Assembly (NCBI RefSeq): GCF_964204645.1
Contig: NC_134029.1
Span: 24,136,450 to 24,200,449, forward strand
Reading direction: 5' to 3'
Length of the DNA stretch: 64,000 nucleotides
Origin: Tubulanus polymorphus
Taxonomy: Eukaryota; Nemertea; Palaeonemertea; Tubulaniformes; Tubulanidae
Shown: piece by piece, positions 47,184-60,000 of the stretch
Layout of the letters: each line of letters begins with the position of its first letter
How positions within the stretch are numbered: position 1 is the stretch's first letter
Position numbers and translations under genes: made by a program
The notes under the pieces: model-generated
Database searches by the model: none
What the model was told of the DNA's origin: nothing
Seen by the model: only the letters and a program-made list of their open reading frames with translations

Positions 47184-48047
47184 CTTGTATTCAATAGCCT
47201 TGCGTTCCAATTACTCTGTGAAAATATCAAATTTGTGGAAACATGGCTAGTTAGGCTTCTTACAGTTTAAGGTGATAAACCCCTTCACCCAGTCCTGAAA
47301 GCGGCCATTCATGGCATACTACAGAGAGTAATTAAGAGCTCCACCATGGCGCGCGCGCCCGTGCTAGAGGTTTCAGTGAAGGGTGATAAGACACGCTTCA
47401 GTCAGTCATATATTCAATTAAAATCGATGGCTAACAAACCTGAAAGTCGCAGCTTCAATTTGAATTCTCTACTGAAATTCAAATACTTTAAACTCGCCAT
47501 TCACAGTAAAAGATGGATCAAATTACTCAGTATTGCCATTATTGGGTTCTTTCTGAGGTGATATATCACGCCAGTTTGCCGTCAATGTCTGATTAGGACG
47601 AACTGTAAGTACATTCACTAATACAGTCACGCGAAAACAGCTGGCTCATGATAAATGGGTTTTCAGGTTTTTGCGCTTTTGACAGTTCATCATTAATTTG
47701 TTACGACTTCGCTGTAACAATTACTATATTTCGTTAATTTGTCCCGAAATCGCTGTATTAATTTCTTAATTAATTTGTGACGCACTCGCTCTAACATTTT
47801 ATTTTTAATGCCGATTCCCTTACGGTTGTCTTTATCTATCATTTTCTATCGTTTTCATTGTAGATTTCAGAAGAATCCATACTTTACCATTCAAAATGTA
47901 ATTCAAATCAATTATATTTGAATTAAATAAATGTGAATTGAATTGAATAGTTTAATCAACGTTGCGCATTTTCCATCTTCCTTGTCAACATTCACCGTTT
48001 ATTTTTTCACGTTTTTCGTCAAATTTTAACGATTAAAACTGAATGTC
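47184..48047. promoter_or_regulatory. Divergent promoter region of SLC16-like gene and RARS1
   Basis: 864 bp separates the two starts. A short GC-rich patch (ccaccatggcgcgcgcgccc) at 47341-47360 lies here, but its ATG frame resembles no known protein. Probably contains both 5' UTRs. Confidence 0.45.
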
Positions 48048-51000
48048 ATGTCGGCTGATATATCTGAATATGTCCATCGAACGGAGCGAGCGGTAATTAA
48101 TTTTAGATTATTTGAATTGAATGAGCTATGCGTATAAAAGCTGAAAAGTACCGGTCACTATAGAAATTACCGGCGCATTGGGTTCGAATCCCGGTAATCA
48201 TTCGCAGAAGAATCCGCATTGCATCACCTGTTTAATAGATATAAATCCTAATAAATAATTATGAGATAAAATGAATGAATTCAAGGTCAATTCGAGAAGC
48301 TTCGATCCCCAACAGACCTGTCTTGATCCAAATCCACGCTCATTCACACAATCAGTCTTGCATTTACGATACACGATAATGAAAGTGCAAGTCACTGACT
48401 GACTGTGATGATTATTAAGTTCAAGTTCAAATTTATTTCACAGAAAGCATGACAGGCTATGTACACAGGTTGAGAGAAAACAAACAATAAAATTTACAAT
48501 TTTTTTAAACAAAGCACAATTATAAAAAGAGAGAGAGAACAGTAGCTTTCAGTGTGGGCCAAGCAAAGCCTTTAGGCCGCTGTCGCAAGCACCCAGGGAA
48601 TAAAAACGAAAGGGAAATGAAGAAACAAAGGGGAAGGAAATGAGAGTTGATGATTTTTGATAATTTCAGGAGAGTTTATATGAGTAAGCTAGAGGGTTCA
48701 GGAGAGTGAGCAATTGTAACAATTAGGGTTATTACATTGATGGATATCATTGTAGGTGGAGGTGAGATATGGTCTGAGTTTACGTTTTAAATTTTGTTTG
48801 CTTGTTTGTAGGATATCATTGGAAAAAGGTAGTTTTTGCCAGATGTTTGAAAGAATGTTAGAGACCTGTCCCTGGGCCCATATCTGAACTAATGAATCTG
48901 GGGGCTTTATCTTACATGTCACTGGCCCCCAAGTTACAATGAGCCCCGTGACCTAGATGGGGAGACAGTGTACCGCCCCCCCCCCGCCAAAAGCAATATC
49001 AATGGTATAAATAATAATGATACAAAAACAAAGCTTTGGACTATGTTTTGTGAACAATTATTGGACTGTAATGAGACAATTGAGGTACTGTGCACACACC
49101 AGCACCACCAGCACATGTCTATATGTCTTGTTTCTAGATTTAACTGTTATTCAGAAGCCAAAATTTATAGTGTTTTATTTGATGTTTTACAGGAAGCTGA
49201 AATAAAGAGTTTAGAAGCTGAAATACAAGCGATACGCGATGGGGCGCCAGTTACTGAATCAACTCCTAAACTCGACCAACTTCGAACGGAAAACTCTAAA
49301 CTGAAATATCGTTTGAATCAACTGAAAAGGGTAAAACTACGAGGTCTGGGGAAATAGAAAAAACTTACTACATTTCTGATCCTCAGCTTTAACACTGATC
49401 TTCAAACACAGAAAAAAATTGATTTATATGTATTTAAAGAGGTTACATATTCAAACAATAAATTGTCACACAGTGTCACATCTGTGAGATTATCCCCAAA
49501 CTGTCATCGCATTACAAACCTGCTGGCTTAACATAGATATTATTTTGAATATGAATTATTCATGTCATGATGTTGTCCTTCTGTAGATCTGATTCGAATT
49601 TGATAGTTCACTGTTGTATTGGTTGCTGTACAGGTATTCAGTAGGAGACCTACACAACTAATAGGAATCGATTTAGATAAAAAGTACTATACTTGATGGT
49701 GTATAGTTTGTAGCCTAGTGGGGTGATCATTGAAACAGATAATGCGTCTTAAGGGTTAAAAATTGAAAGAAATCAGCATTAAAAATTGAAGAAGATTTTT
49801 AATATTGCTTGCATTTACATTTTATGTGGATATCTGTATATTATCTGAAAGTACAAATAATTAATTTTACTGTAAGCCTCAATTAATGAATGATACCTAT
49901 ATTTGTCTAATTGTAGAGTATTGAAATGGAGCAACAGAAAGCAGACTGTCACATGCCGAGTATTTGCGACATGGTGATCAGTATCTTCAACTTTTCCATT
50001 AAAACTAGTTTTCCTGATGTAAAAAATGCTCCGATTCTGATCACGCCGAGCACTCAACCGAAATACGGTGATTATCAATGTAACAGCGCGATGAGTATCT
50101 CACAGGTAAGACAGGCACAAGCATTATATAAATATCCCACTTAAGAATAAAAATTCTGAAAAGTTTCCTCGAGGAGCTAGTGTTTCAACTATAACACAGG
50201 CTCAGAGTGTTTTATCAATGGTGTTTTAATTTCTACGGAGATGTTTCATTGTATTCTGTATATATTTTATTGCTAGATGCTTAAAACAGAAGGAAAAAAG
50301 TCGAATCCTAGAGATGTGGCTAAACTTATTATTGAAAATCTGCCTGAAAATGAAGTATTTGAAAAGGTAAATAAGATTTTATCAACGATGTTTCAAACAT
50401 ATTCAGTTTGTTGGTTAAACTAGTTAGTAACCTATAAAAGTACTATTCATATAGGTTTATTTGATTTACACCAGGTTACACCAGGTCCTCCATACAAATC
50501 TTAGATGAAATCCATGTTTTCGATGATGTTCTAAAGTTTAACCTGTTTTCTAAATATATCCTATCGAAAACTGATGTTGTTTCACAGGTTGAAATCGCTG
50601 GACCGGGTTTTATCAATGTTCACTTACGAAGAGACACGGTTTGTTCGATGGTCAGAGATATTCTAACTAAAGGTGTTTTTCCTCCGAATGTCGGTAAAAG
50701 AAAACGTGTAGTCGTAGATTTCTCGTCACCAAATATCGCTAAAGAGATGCATGTAGGACATCTGAGGTACGTTAGACAATATCTTATCGTTTCTCAGCCT
50801 CCAGTTCAACGGTTTTCAGTTGAGATTTGACTTGAATTTGATAATAAACTGATTTGAAACTCAAGAATTAACTCTTAACTCACAAACGTTGATCCTGTTT
50901 AAACTGCAGTAAAGAACTATGGAACTGAACTCAGCTCTTCAGTTCTGACTCATTGAAAATGAACTAATTTTATCTCAGAATTTACTTGAGATCAGCATTG

Positions 51001-54000
51001 TGAGGAACTCAGTAAAGAACTATGGAATTGAGTTAAGATATGAGTTAATTCATTGTAAATGAACTGATTTTGACTCAGAGTTGACTCTAATTCATTCAAA
51101 ACTGTTCCAACTAGTTTCCAGTTTCACTGTCGTCTCTGAAGGTTATAAAATTACTGTAGTTTATGTTTCAATGTTTCTGCTGATGAGTGAAATTAACAAC
51201 GTTACATATTGATGCTGATCGATGATTTTACAGATCAACAATTATCGGTGATAGTATCTGTCGACTGTGTGAATTCGTAGGTCACGATGTCGTGCGGTTG
51301 AATCATGTCGGTGATTGGGGAACTCAGTTCGGAATGTTGATCGCTCATTTACAAGATAAATTCCCTAATTATAAAACTGAATCTCCGCCTATCGGTGACC
51401 TTCAGGCGTTCTATAAGGTACGTACAATCAACAGAACATCATGATTCAGTTCTCGTCTAGAATAAATCACATGTGAATCTTAGTTACAATGTGAATTGTT
51501 TGAAACATATAAACGTTTTAAACGCCTCTGCGGCCCATATCCCCTCCCCTGCCTCTGGAACTGTCAGATCCCCCTCCCCTGCCTCTGGAACTGTCAGATC
51601 CCCCTCCCCTGCCTCTGGAACTGTCAGATCCCCCTCCCCTGCCTCTTGAACCACCAGATCCCCCTCCCTTGCCTCTGGAACCACTAGATCCCCCTCCCCT
51701 GCCTCTGGAACTGTCAGATCTCCCTCCCCTGCCTCTTGAACCACCAGATCCCCCTCCCTTGCCTCTGGAACCACTAGATCCCCCTCCCCTGCCTCTGGAA
51801 CTTAAACAATCACTCCCCCTATCAATCAATGATTTCAGAAAAGTTCAGGACACATTCTAAACACGCCCTATTCAGACAATAGATTAACTAGAGGAGCCTA
51901 TTTAAAATATCTCACACTGCCCAGACCGCGATAACAAATTGAATTTTGACTTCGTAGTTTCCTAAGAGTTTGATATATGTTTTTTTTTAAAGGAATCGAA
52001 GAAGAGATTCGATGATGATGAATCGTTTAAAAAACGAGCTTACGATTCCGTTGTTAAACTACAGAATTACGATCCTGAATATATGAAAGCCTGGAATCTC
52101 ATTTGTGACGTCTCCAGAAAAGGTAATTATTACTAATCCTACTGAAATTTGCAGTACCTGAGAAGCTTGGGGGCGTTGTTAGTTTAGTATGAAATAGTTA
52201 TTCATAACTCATATTTTGAAGTTAGTGAGTACATACAATCTTAAACCTATTTATTTTGTTCTTCACTGATGTAAAAATCGACTATGATTTTGTCTCTGGA
52301 TTTAATCGTAGAATTCCAGAGAATTTACGAAAGACTCGATGTGAATTTGATTGAAAGAGGAGAATCATTTTATCAGGATCTGATGGGTGAAGTGGTGAAA
52401 TCATTAACTGATGCTGGTATGTATGTTACATCGTTTTCCTACTGTTCATTCTCAAATCACAGCTCATTCAACGAGTTTCAAAAATTGTGTTCAGGGTAAT
52501 TCTGGTGATTTGAATATCAATAATTAAACTCATTTGAACTGAGGAATGGGGTGCCTGGCCTAGGGTTCCCACTGTGGAGTGTTCGGCCCAACTGGGGGTT
52601 TTCACTGAAGAGTGCCCAGCCAGCCCGGGGTTTGATCAGGCCGGGGGTTTGAGAGTTGGAAGTATCTTGAAAAATTTGCCCGGTTTTCACAATTTTCTTC
52701 CCGTGTTTTAGGGTTACTGGAAGAAGATGACGGGCGAAAGATAATGTGGGCACCGGATGTAAAGATACCCCTGACTGTAGTGAAATCCGACGGTGGCTAC
52801 ACGTATGATACGTCAGATTTAGCCGCAGTTAGACATCGAATCCAAGAGGAGAAAGGCGATTGGTTGATTTATGTTGTAGATGGCGGTCAGGTATGAATCA
52901 AATCTCTTTCTAATCGAATCTATTTTGTTTTCAGTTGAAAATTAAGCATTAATTATACTTATACTTATTTTACCGAAAGACATGGAAAAATCAGGGAAAT
53001 TAATATGTTATTGACCACATGTTTTAATCAATACGCGACTTATGAAAAATGAATGGATTATTACATTTTAAACCATGCAATTTCTTCAAATTACTCGGGG
53101 GGGGGGAGGGGGGGATCTTGTGTTATAAGGTTAAAAAGCAGGGAAAAACTCGGGCCTGGTTTTATTGACTGGTATTAACTTTAACCTGGGGGCTAACTTA
53201 ATTCATTTTCAGTGTAGTTATCCCAAATGTTAAAGGTAATACCAGTCTATAAAAACTGGGCCCAGGGAATTTGTAAATGGGCGTAAAGTTGAAAACCTGT
53301 AGAACATCGATCGAAGAAGTAAATGTATGAATTGTCGTTTGTTTTAGGGAACTCATTTCCAAGCTATATTTGGTGCTGCTAAACGAGCTGGTTGGATTGA
53401 TCCTATTAAACACAGAGTTGAACATGTTGGTTTCGGGGTAGTTCTCGGTGAAGATAAGTAAGTTTTTACTTCGTTTATTTATATAAGAATAGATATTCAT
53501 CGTATATCATTGTGCATGAGTCTGGTTAATCGAACTTAGCTCAATAATTGACGAGTGATACATGCACGCAGCACCCTCGACCTAGCCTGGACCCTGCAAC
53601 TCTTCACTCTGTACCCCTGTGCTCCATTCAGCCTTGAATCTGAATCCGGCAACCTTCAGTTATTCAATATTTACCATTCCAATTTTTCATCGTCGATAAT
53701 TTGCATGTGTTCAGGACTTCATACCTGTGCTATTTTTAATTGAGAAGATTAATTACAAACACCAGGCATTCACTTTTTTATCGTATAGATTTTTGAAAGT
53801 GTGCTGATAAAATGAGTGAAGTGCAGTTTTTGAAACAAACCATCCACACTTCACACATTAATAGAGGATAATCTGTCACCGGTTTATAACCCGCCATATG
53901 AATTATATTCAGGCTATTTTCACCCTTTGAAAGGAGTTGAATTTCCAAGCTCGATGTTCACGATTAATTACCTAATATATATAACTGACAGGTTTCATTA

Positions 54001-57000
54001 CTGCTGTGTAGTATAATCTCTCTCAGGGCGTGGTTGTCTTCTTTAGAGTGAAAAATAGATTGGTTTGACATACAGGTTCCGTTTGACAAGTCTTTATTTT
54101 ATTCTTACATAATTACGATGTTTTATTCTCTAAATTTACAGAGGAAATACGATAACCGATGATTATTACGTGACATAAAAACCATGATTCATCAGAATCA
54201 GTAACATAAATATAACTGATTTTAACGATGTTTTTGAAATAAGGAGATATTTATAAAAGATAAATGAATTTATGACCTGTGTTTGGAGCTAGTTTGAATC
54301 TAAGCAGTCGACGAATACCACGATTAAAGTGGTTTTACTATACACAACTGCCTCGACCTAGTTCCACCTGCTGTGAGTTACATTTGTATTATATGTGCAA
54401 TGTTTCAACTCTATTGTGTCAAATCTTAACAACTGTGAAACTTGAACCTAAAAAAAGCACTAATTACTCTTAATTGAAGTATAGAGATGTTGCTCTTGAC
54501 ATCATTATCTGTTTGTCAACCAGTGCTGCACACTTGCAGTACATAACAACAACAAATGATTATCAGGAGGAGGGGAAGATTATCATCTAAGTCACTTGCT
54601 GGTCGTACACTGCGTTTGAATATGGCATAGTCAAATCAAAGAGCACATACTGCATAAACTCTTGTATCACTTTAGCCCAGGACTCAGAAAAAGTGAAACT
54701 CAAATATTGGATTGGCAAGATATTAAACTTAATTGTAAAACAACTACTTTCGCCATATTCCTGCAAAATGAGCTTATTTTTGACCGGCAGGCGGGGGATC
54801 GACCAGTTAACCAATGGGCAGGGGAGTCGACTAGTTGACCAGCGGGAAGGGGGGTCAAACAGTTGGCTGATGGGCAGAGGAGTTGACTAGTTGATCAGCG
54901 GACAGCGGTCCACCAGTTGATCGATGACCAGGAGCTTTGACTAGTTGACTGAAGGGCGGTCGACCAATTGACTGATATTTTGACCAATTATCCCCTCGCC
55001 GATTGATTGTGAACCGTGGAATTAGAACAGAATTTAAATTTTTTATATTCTCCGCGGATTTCGACGTCGACGAAAAGAATGAAAATGGGCAAAATAACGA
55101 CGTTTAAACTGGAGAACGCCGTGAAAAACATCGCGGCGTTCAAATAATACAACACGCTGATATAATTCTGTAAAACCGCCACAACCAACGTCGGAAAAAT
55201 CAAACCAAGATTTACGGAAATCATAATCAGGTAATATTTCAATTGTTGAATATTCTCTACTGCGGTTTCCATGGTAATCGATGTTGTCCGATCCGATTGT
55301 TTTATGTTGGTCGATTCGATGGTGTTGATCGTTTCGAGGTACTCGGTAGCGCCCCCTGTAGTATTAGACTCGTGGTACGGGTAAACTCCTCCATGTACCC
55401 GAGGGTTACACAGTTGATACTGTAACGCCGTTACATCCACCGACCACTGCTGCACGTATCTATAACTAGACGTGTTGACGTACCGATATTGAGTCGACTC
55501 CGCGGTGGCTCCCTCTATATTCGTATCGTTGCTACCGGCGACGGTTTGAACGTCGCGTTCTTGGACGTAGATAATCGACACCGGAGAGCAGTGTCTGCGC
55601 GTACCGGTAGCTCCACCTCCTACCTCCGCTCTCGAGTCTGATGATCCCGCGACGTCGGTTTCCGGGACAACTCTTTGTTGTCGTTTGAATTTGAATTCGT
55701 TGGTCGACGTCATGTACGTGACGAGTTTAGACTTCACTTTAATACCGATCTGAGCGCTAGTAACCGTAGCGACCGTACTGATAACGCTTAAACACAGAAT
55801 CAATATTCCCTCGGCCGTGAAACTTTGAGTTTTAACGTTTAAATCTCGCGCGCACATTTTAACGAGCGGTAATAAAGTGTGTAATACGATATTACGCGGT
55901 ATTCCGTAGAGAACGGCCGTTATCCAGATCACGACGATCACTAGTCTATGAGCGAACAGTTTTGATTTCGACCGTTCCGCGTCTGCGGACGTTTCATCAT
56001 TTTTCTCGAATATCTTCACGAATGTCATCGCTAATAGCGACGCGAACGCCGATATATTTAGCGTTTGTCGGAGGCAGTATTCGGCGTTGTTAAAGAACGG
56101 AGTGGTGTCCGTTTCGCAGTCCGTTCTCCGTAGAATTAGTCCGATCTGTAACGGCGTACACAGGAACGTCTTCGCGATATTAGTGATGAAGTAATTCACG
56201 TGATACACGTAACGAATATCGCGACACAATCGACCGCGACTGCACAATAGAATCAACAGAAATATATTCACAAAGATCCCGAAAGTCGTTGAAATAATCA
56301 GCGATAATGCGGAAAATCCCAGATTCACCGAATTATAGGTGACAGTGCCACCTAGTGATGAGTTAGAGAACTTGAAAACCATTTTGTTCGCCTATCCTCC
56401 TCCTACAAAAGCAGAATAAGTTCTGTTATATTGAAGACATTTCAGCAGAATGTCCTCTTTCCCTGTATGAGAGACTCTTATTGAAGTGATAATTGGAAAG
56501 TAATGATCTCATGTAGGTGATTCCTCTGTTATGTTACAGTAACACTTACTGAAACGTGTTGTGATCCCTGCTGTGATCCCGGTTGTGATCTCGGTTGTGA
56601 TCCCGGTTGTGATCCAGGTTGTGATCCCTGCTGTGATCCCAGTTGTGATCCCGGTTGTGATCCCGGTTGTGTTCCTGCTCTAGAAATATAAGATATAATC
56701 TGGAAAGATTAATCACTTGAAACCAGACTGATCTAAAGTCTTTGAGCTGCCATTGACTCCAGGGTATTCATATAAACTGGGCTGGAATATAGGTAGGGAA
56801 CGAACTAGTTTTTTGTCCTGGTTTTATTGTGGTTCTACGCGGGCCGTGTTGACCATGTTTTTTTTCCTGATGTCGCAAGGACAATGATACAGCTGAGCTG
56901 CTTAAAAGCATCGATGATAGAAAACGGATGCAACAGGCTCCGTTCAACAACCTGTCATATCAAATACAAACATAGTCCGTTCCTCCTCAACAGTCAATGA

Positions 57001-60000
57001 ATGCTAATTAATCAATCAGCCTTGTGTATTACAGTTCATTATACACAAATCAGTGTCATGTTACAAAAAAGAAATCTATGTCTTGAAAGAGAATTTAATT
57101 AGTTACATACTGTTATTGATATATGTATCAATACTGTGGTAGGATCTATTGAAAATGTCTCCTAAACGGCTGAGTGTCCTTCAACTGTCGCTGAGTAGTT
57201 TAAAGTGTCTCTCAAACTGCTGAGTATCCCTCAACTGTCGCTGAGTAGTTTAAAGTGTCTCTCAAACTGCTGAGTATCCCTCAACTATCGCTGGGCTAGT
57301 TTAAAATGTCTCTCAAACTGCTGAGTATCCCTCAACTATCGCTGGGCTAGTTTAAAATGTCTCTCAAACGGCTGAGTGTCCTTCAACTATCGCTGGGCTA
57401 GTTGAAAGTGTCTCTCAAACTGCTGAGTATCCCTCAACTATCGCTGGGCTAGTTGAAAGTGTCTCTCAAACTGCTGAGTATCCCTCAACTATCGCTGGGC
57501 TAGTTTAAAGTGTCTCTCAAACTGCTGACTTTCCCTCTGTTGCTGCTGGGCTAGTTTAAGATGTCTCTCAAACATGATGTCTCTATGGTAAAATAGTAGT
57601 ACAGATACCACCAGTTGTATGAATACCTAGGTGAATATGTCATTCTTATCAAACTGTGTTTACACATCAATTACCCTCGCAATTCATTAATACTGAATCT
57701 CCACAATAAATCTACACTCACAATGTAGCAGAAATACACTGTACAAACAACGTGACTTCTTTTCCGAAATTCCGGAAATCATCGTTTTTAAGTTTATGAA
57801 ACCTGGAATTCAAGTTGCGATCGCCTGTGAAGTTTTAAATTGTAGTCTTATTCGGCATATGCATGAATTATTTAATGTTCTTGCACCCACTAACCCCCCT
57901 GCCCCCCTGCTTGATCAATCAAACATTAGTTAAAAAGTCTGGATCTAGTTTCATCATTGAGAGTACAACTCATGCGTTTTAACCATAGAGTCTAATTTAA
58001 TCAATCACTATTGAACTGTCTATGATTATATTACATCATTATACATGAATTCTAATTAGTTCAGCAATATTTTACTTACTTACTGAATAAAAGAACTGTG
58101 AACGACGAGCAGCTGATGTTAATAACTGACTGAACGTTCTGTGTTCATCACTAGCACGTTACTGAACGTTCTGTGTTCATCACAAGCACGTTGTTACCGT
58201 GACATTCACTGATGATTGATGTGTTATAAACAATTACGTCTATTGAGCCAAAGAAGATGTGTCTGCAGTCTTGTGGATGTGTCTGCAGTCCTGTGGATGT
58301 GTCTGCAGGTCTTGTGGATGTGTCTGCAGTCTTGTGGATGTGTCTGCAGGTCTTGTGGATGTGTCTGCAGGTCTTGTGGATGTGTCTGCAGTCTTGTGGA
58401 TGTGTCTGCAGTCTTGTGGATGTGTCTGCAGGTCTTGTGGATGTGTCTGCAGTCTTGTGGATGTGTCTGCAGTCTTGTGGATGTGTCTGCAGTCTTGTGG
58501 ATGTGTCTGCAGGTCTTGTGGATGTGTCTGCAGGTCTTGTGGATGTGTCTGCAGTCTTGTGGATGTGTCTGCAGTCTTGTGGATGTGTCTGCAGTCTTGT
58601 GGATGTGTCTGCAGTCTTGTGGATGTGTCTGCAGTCTTGTGGATGTGTCTGCAGGTCTTGTGGATGTGTCTGCAGTCTTGTGGATGTGTCTGCAGTCTTG
58701 TGGATGTGTCTGCAGTCTTGTGGATGTGTCTGCAGTCTTGTGGATGTGTCTGCAGGTCTTGTGGATGTGTCTGCAGTCTTGTGTCTGTGTCTGCAGTCCT
58801 GTGGATGTCTGCAGCATCATTGCCATTGCTTTCAATATTTCTGACAAATTCCAAGCTAATTCAAGTTTTGTATACCCATGTACAGGCAAATTGTGATTTT
58901 CAAGTCACCAAGCCCCAATTTGTATTTCTAAAAATCACCCGAAAATTCCAATTCCTGTGAGGTTTCACTGCGTTTTAAACATTCATGAAAATCAATGGGA
59001 TTTTTGAAGTTCCTTCCTTTGTTATGAAGTGTCAAGTCAATTATGACCGAAGATTCATTTTGCGAGGAACAGCCTTCATCAACCTTTTTTATTTATGCTT
59101 TTGCAGGAAAAAATTCAAGACTCGCTCAGGCGATACCGTTAGACTAGTCGACTTGTTAGATGAAGGCGTCAACAGAGCTGATGCTAAACTCAAAGACAGA
59201 GAAAGACATTTGGTTAGTAATTGTTTGCATAAAACTAATAAGTTTGGATATTTTTGGACTGAGGAAATGTCTGAAGACTTGCGAGTGATATCCGAGCTGG
59301 GTGTTTGGTACGTCGGTCCGGAAATTGTAGGATCTGATTTGAGAGAAGTCGAATGTATTTATATTTCGTAAATCATCAGGGATTCGTCATCATATATTAT
59401 TACTGTCAGTGTTAAACTGCTTGAACTCCCAGTGAGTAACAGTAGTTGCAAATCAAACGCATTTGCAATTTCCCTTCTGTTTTACATAGTATTATTAATT
59501 GACGGTTTTATAAGCATCAAATCAATTGAAACATGGAAGAGGCAACATAGTGGTCATATACTGATGGGAGGGGTTACACGTTGATAGGTGTTAGGTGTGT
59601 GAAACTATCAGATAATCTGTCGAATGAAAGGCACCCGTCTGCCTGTGAACTAACTTGTTGTCTCTTAAAGATTTCATCCGTGTCCATGGATACGTCTTAC
59701 AATAATTACTCGTTCTAAAAGTAGCCTAATAGTAAAATAATAGCTGTTTTCTAGTTTTTAATGGTTCTATAAATAGCCTAAAATATTTCTAAAAGGTTAC
59801 GCAAATAGTAGGATAAAAACCCACTATCTACAAATTACAAGAATTTAACAACAAGAAATTTATTTATTCGAACAATTTGAAATATATAAAATACACAACG
59901 TCATTTCGATGTCACCCTAGAGATCATCGTCAGGTGTTTGAGTGTGGTTATCGTTCTGTTACACTATATAGGTTTCAAAAATAAAAATTCTTAGATTTTG

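Larger units (their letters stand above)
53458..59106 (+). other. RARS1 intron 10 (5.6 kb), outside the nested gene
   Basis: Besides the nested receptor gene, this intron holds a 'gatcgaccagttaacca'-type GA/GT-rich imperfect repeat at about 54785-54970, a 12-bp array at 56564-56680, a 50/51-bp array at 57157-57570 and a 20/21-bp array at 58256-58805. No missing RARS1 exon is needed, since exons 10 and 11 join in phase. Confidence 0.8.

Noticed and set aside
47184-47210. Upstream extension of the SLC16-like protein
   Set aside because: It would need a TTG start; the first in-frame ATG is at 47183 and an acceptor-like site lies just upstream.
47346-47561. ATG in GCGCGCGCGC context as the RARS1 start
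   Set aside because: The encoded residues do not resemble the RARS1 N-terminus and no in-phase donor is near. The 48048-48092 exon gives the right length and phase.
48181-48191. tRNA gene suggested by a perfect GGTTCGAATCC B box
   Set aside because: No A box at the right distance and no cloverleaf; likely a decayed SINE or chance.
51484-51860. Gly/Arg/Ser-rich and Pro/Leu-rich frames
   Set aside because: Produced by the 30-bp minisatellite inside RARS1 intron 6.
58216-58960. Overlapping long reading frames (about 200-230 codons) on both strands
   Set aside because: They are translations of the 20/21-bp minisatellite in every frame; no start context, splice logic or homology.
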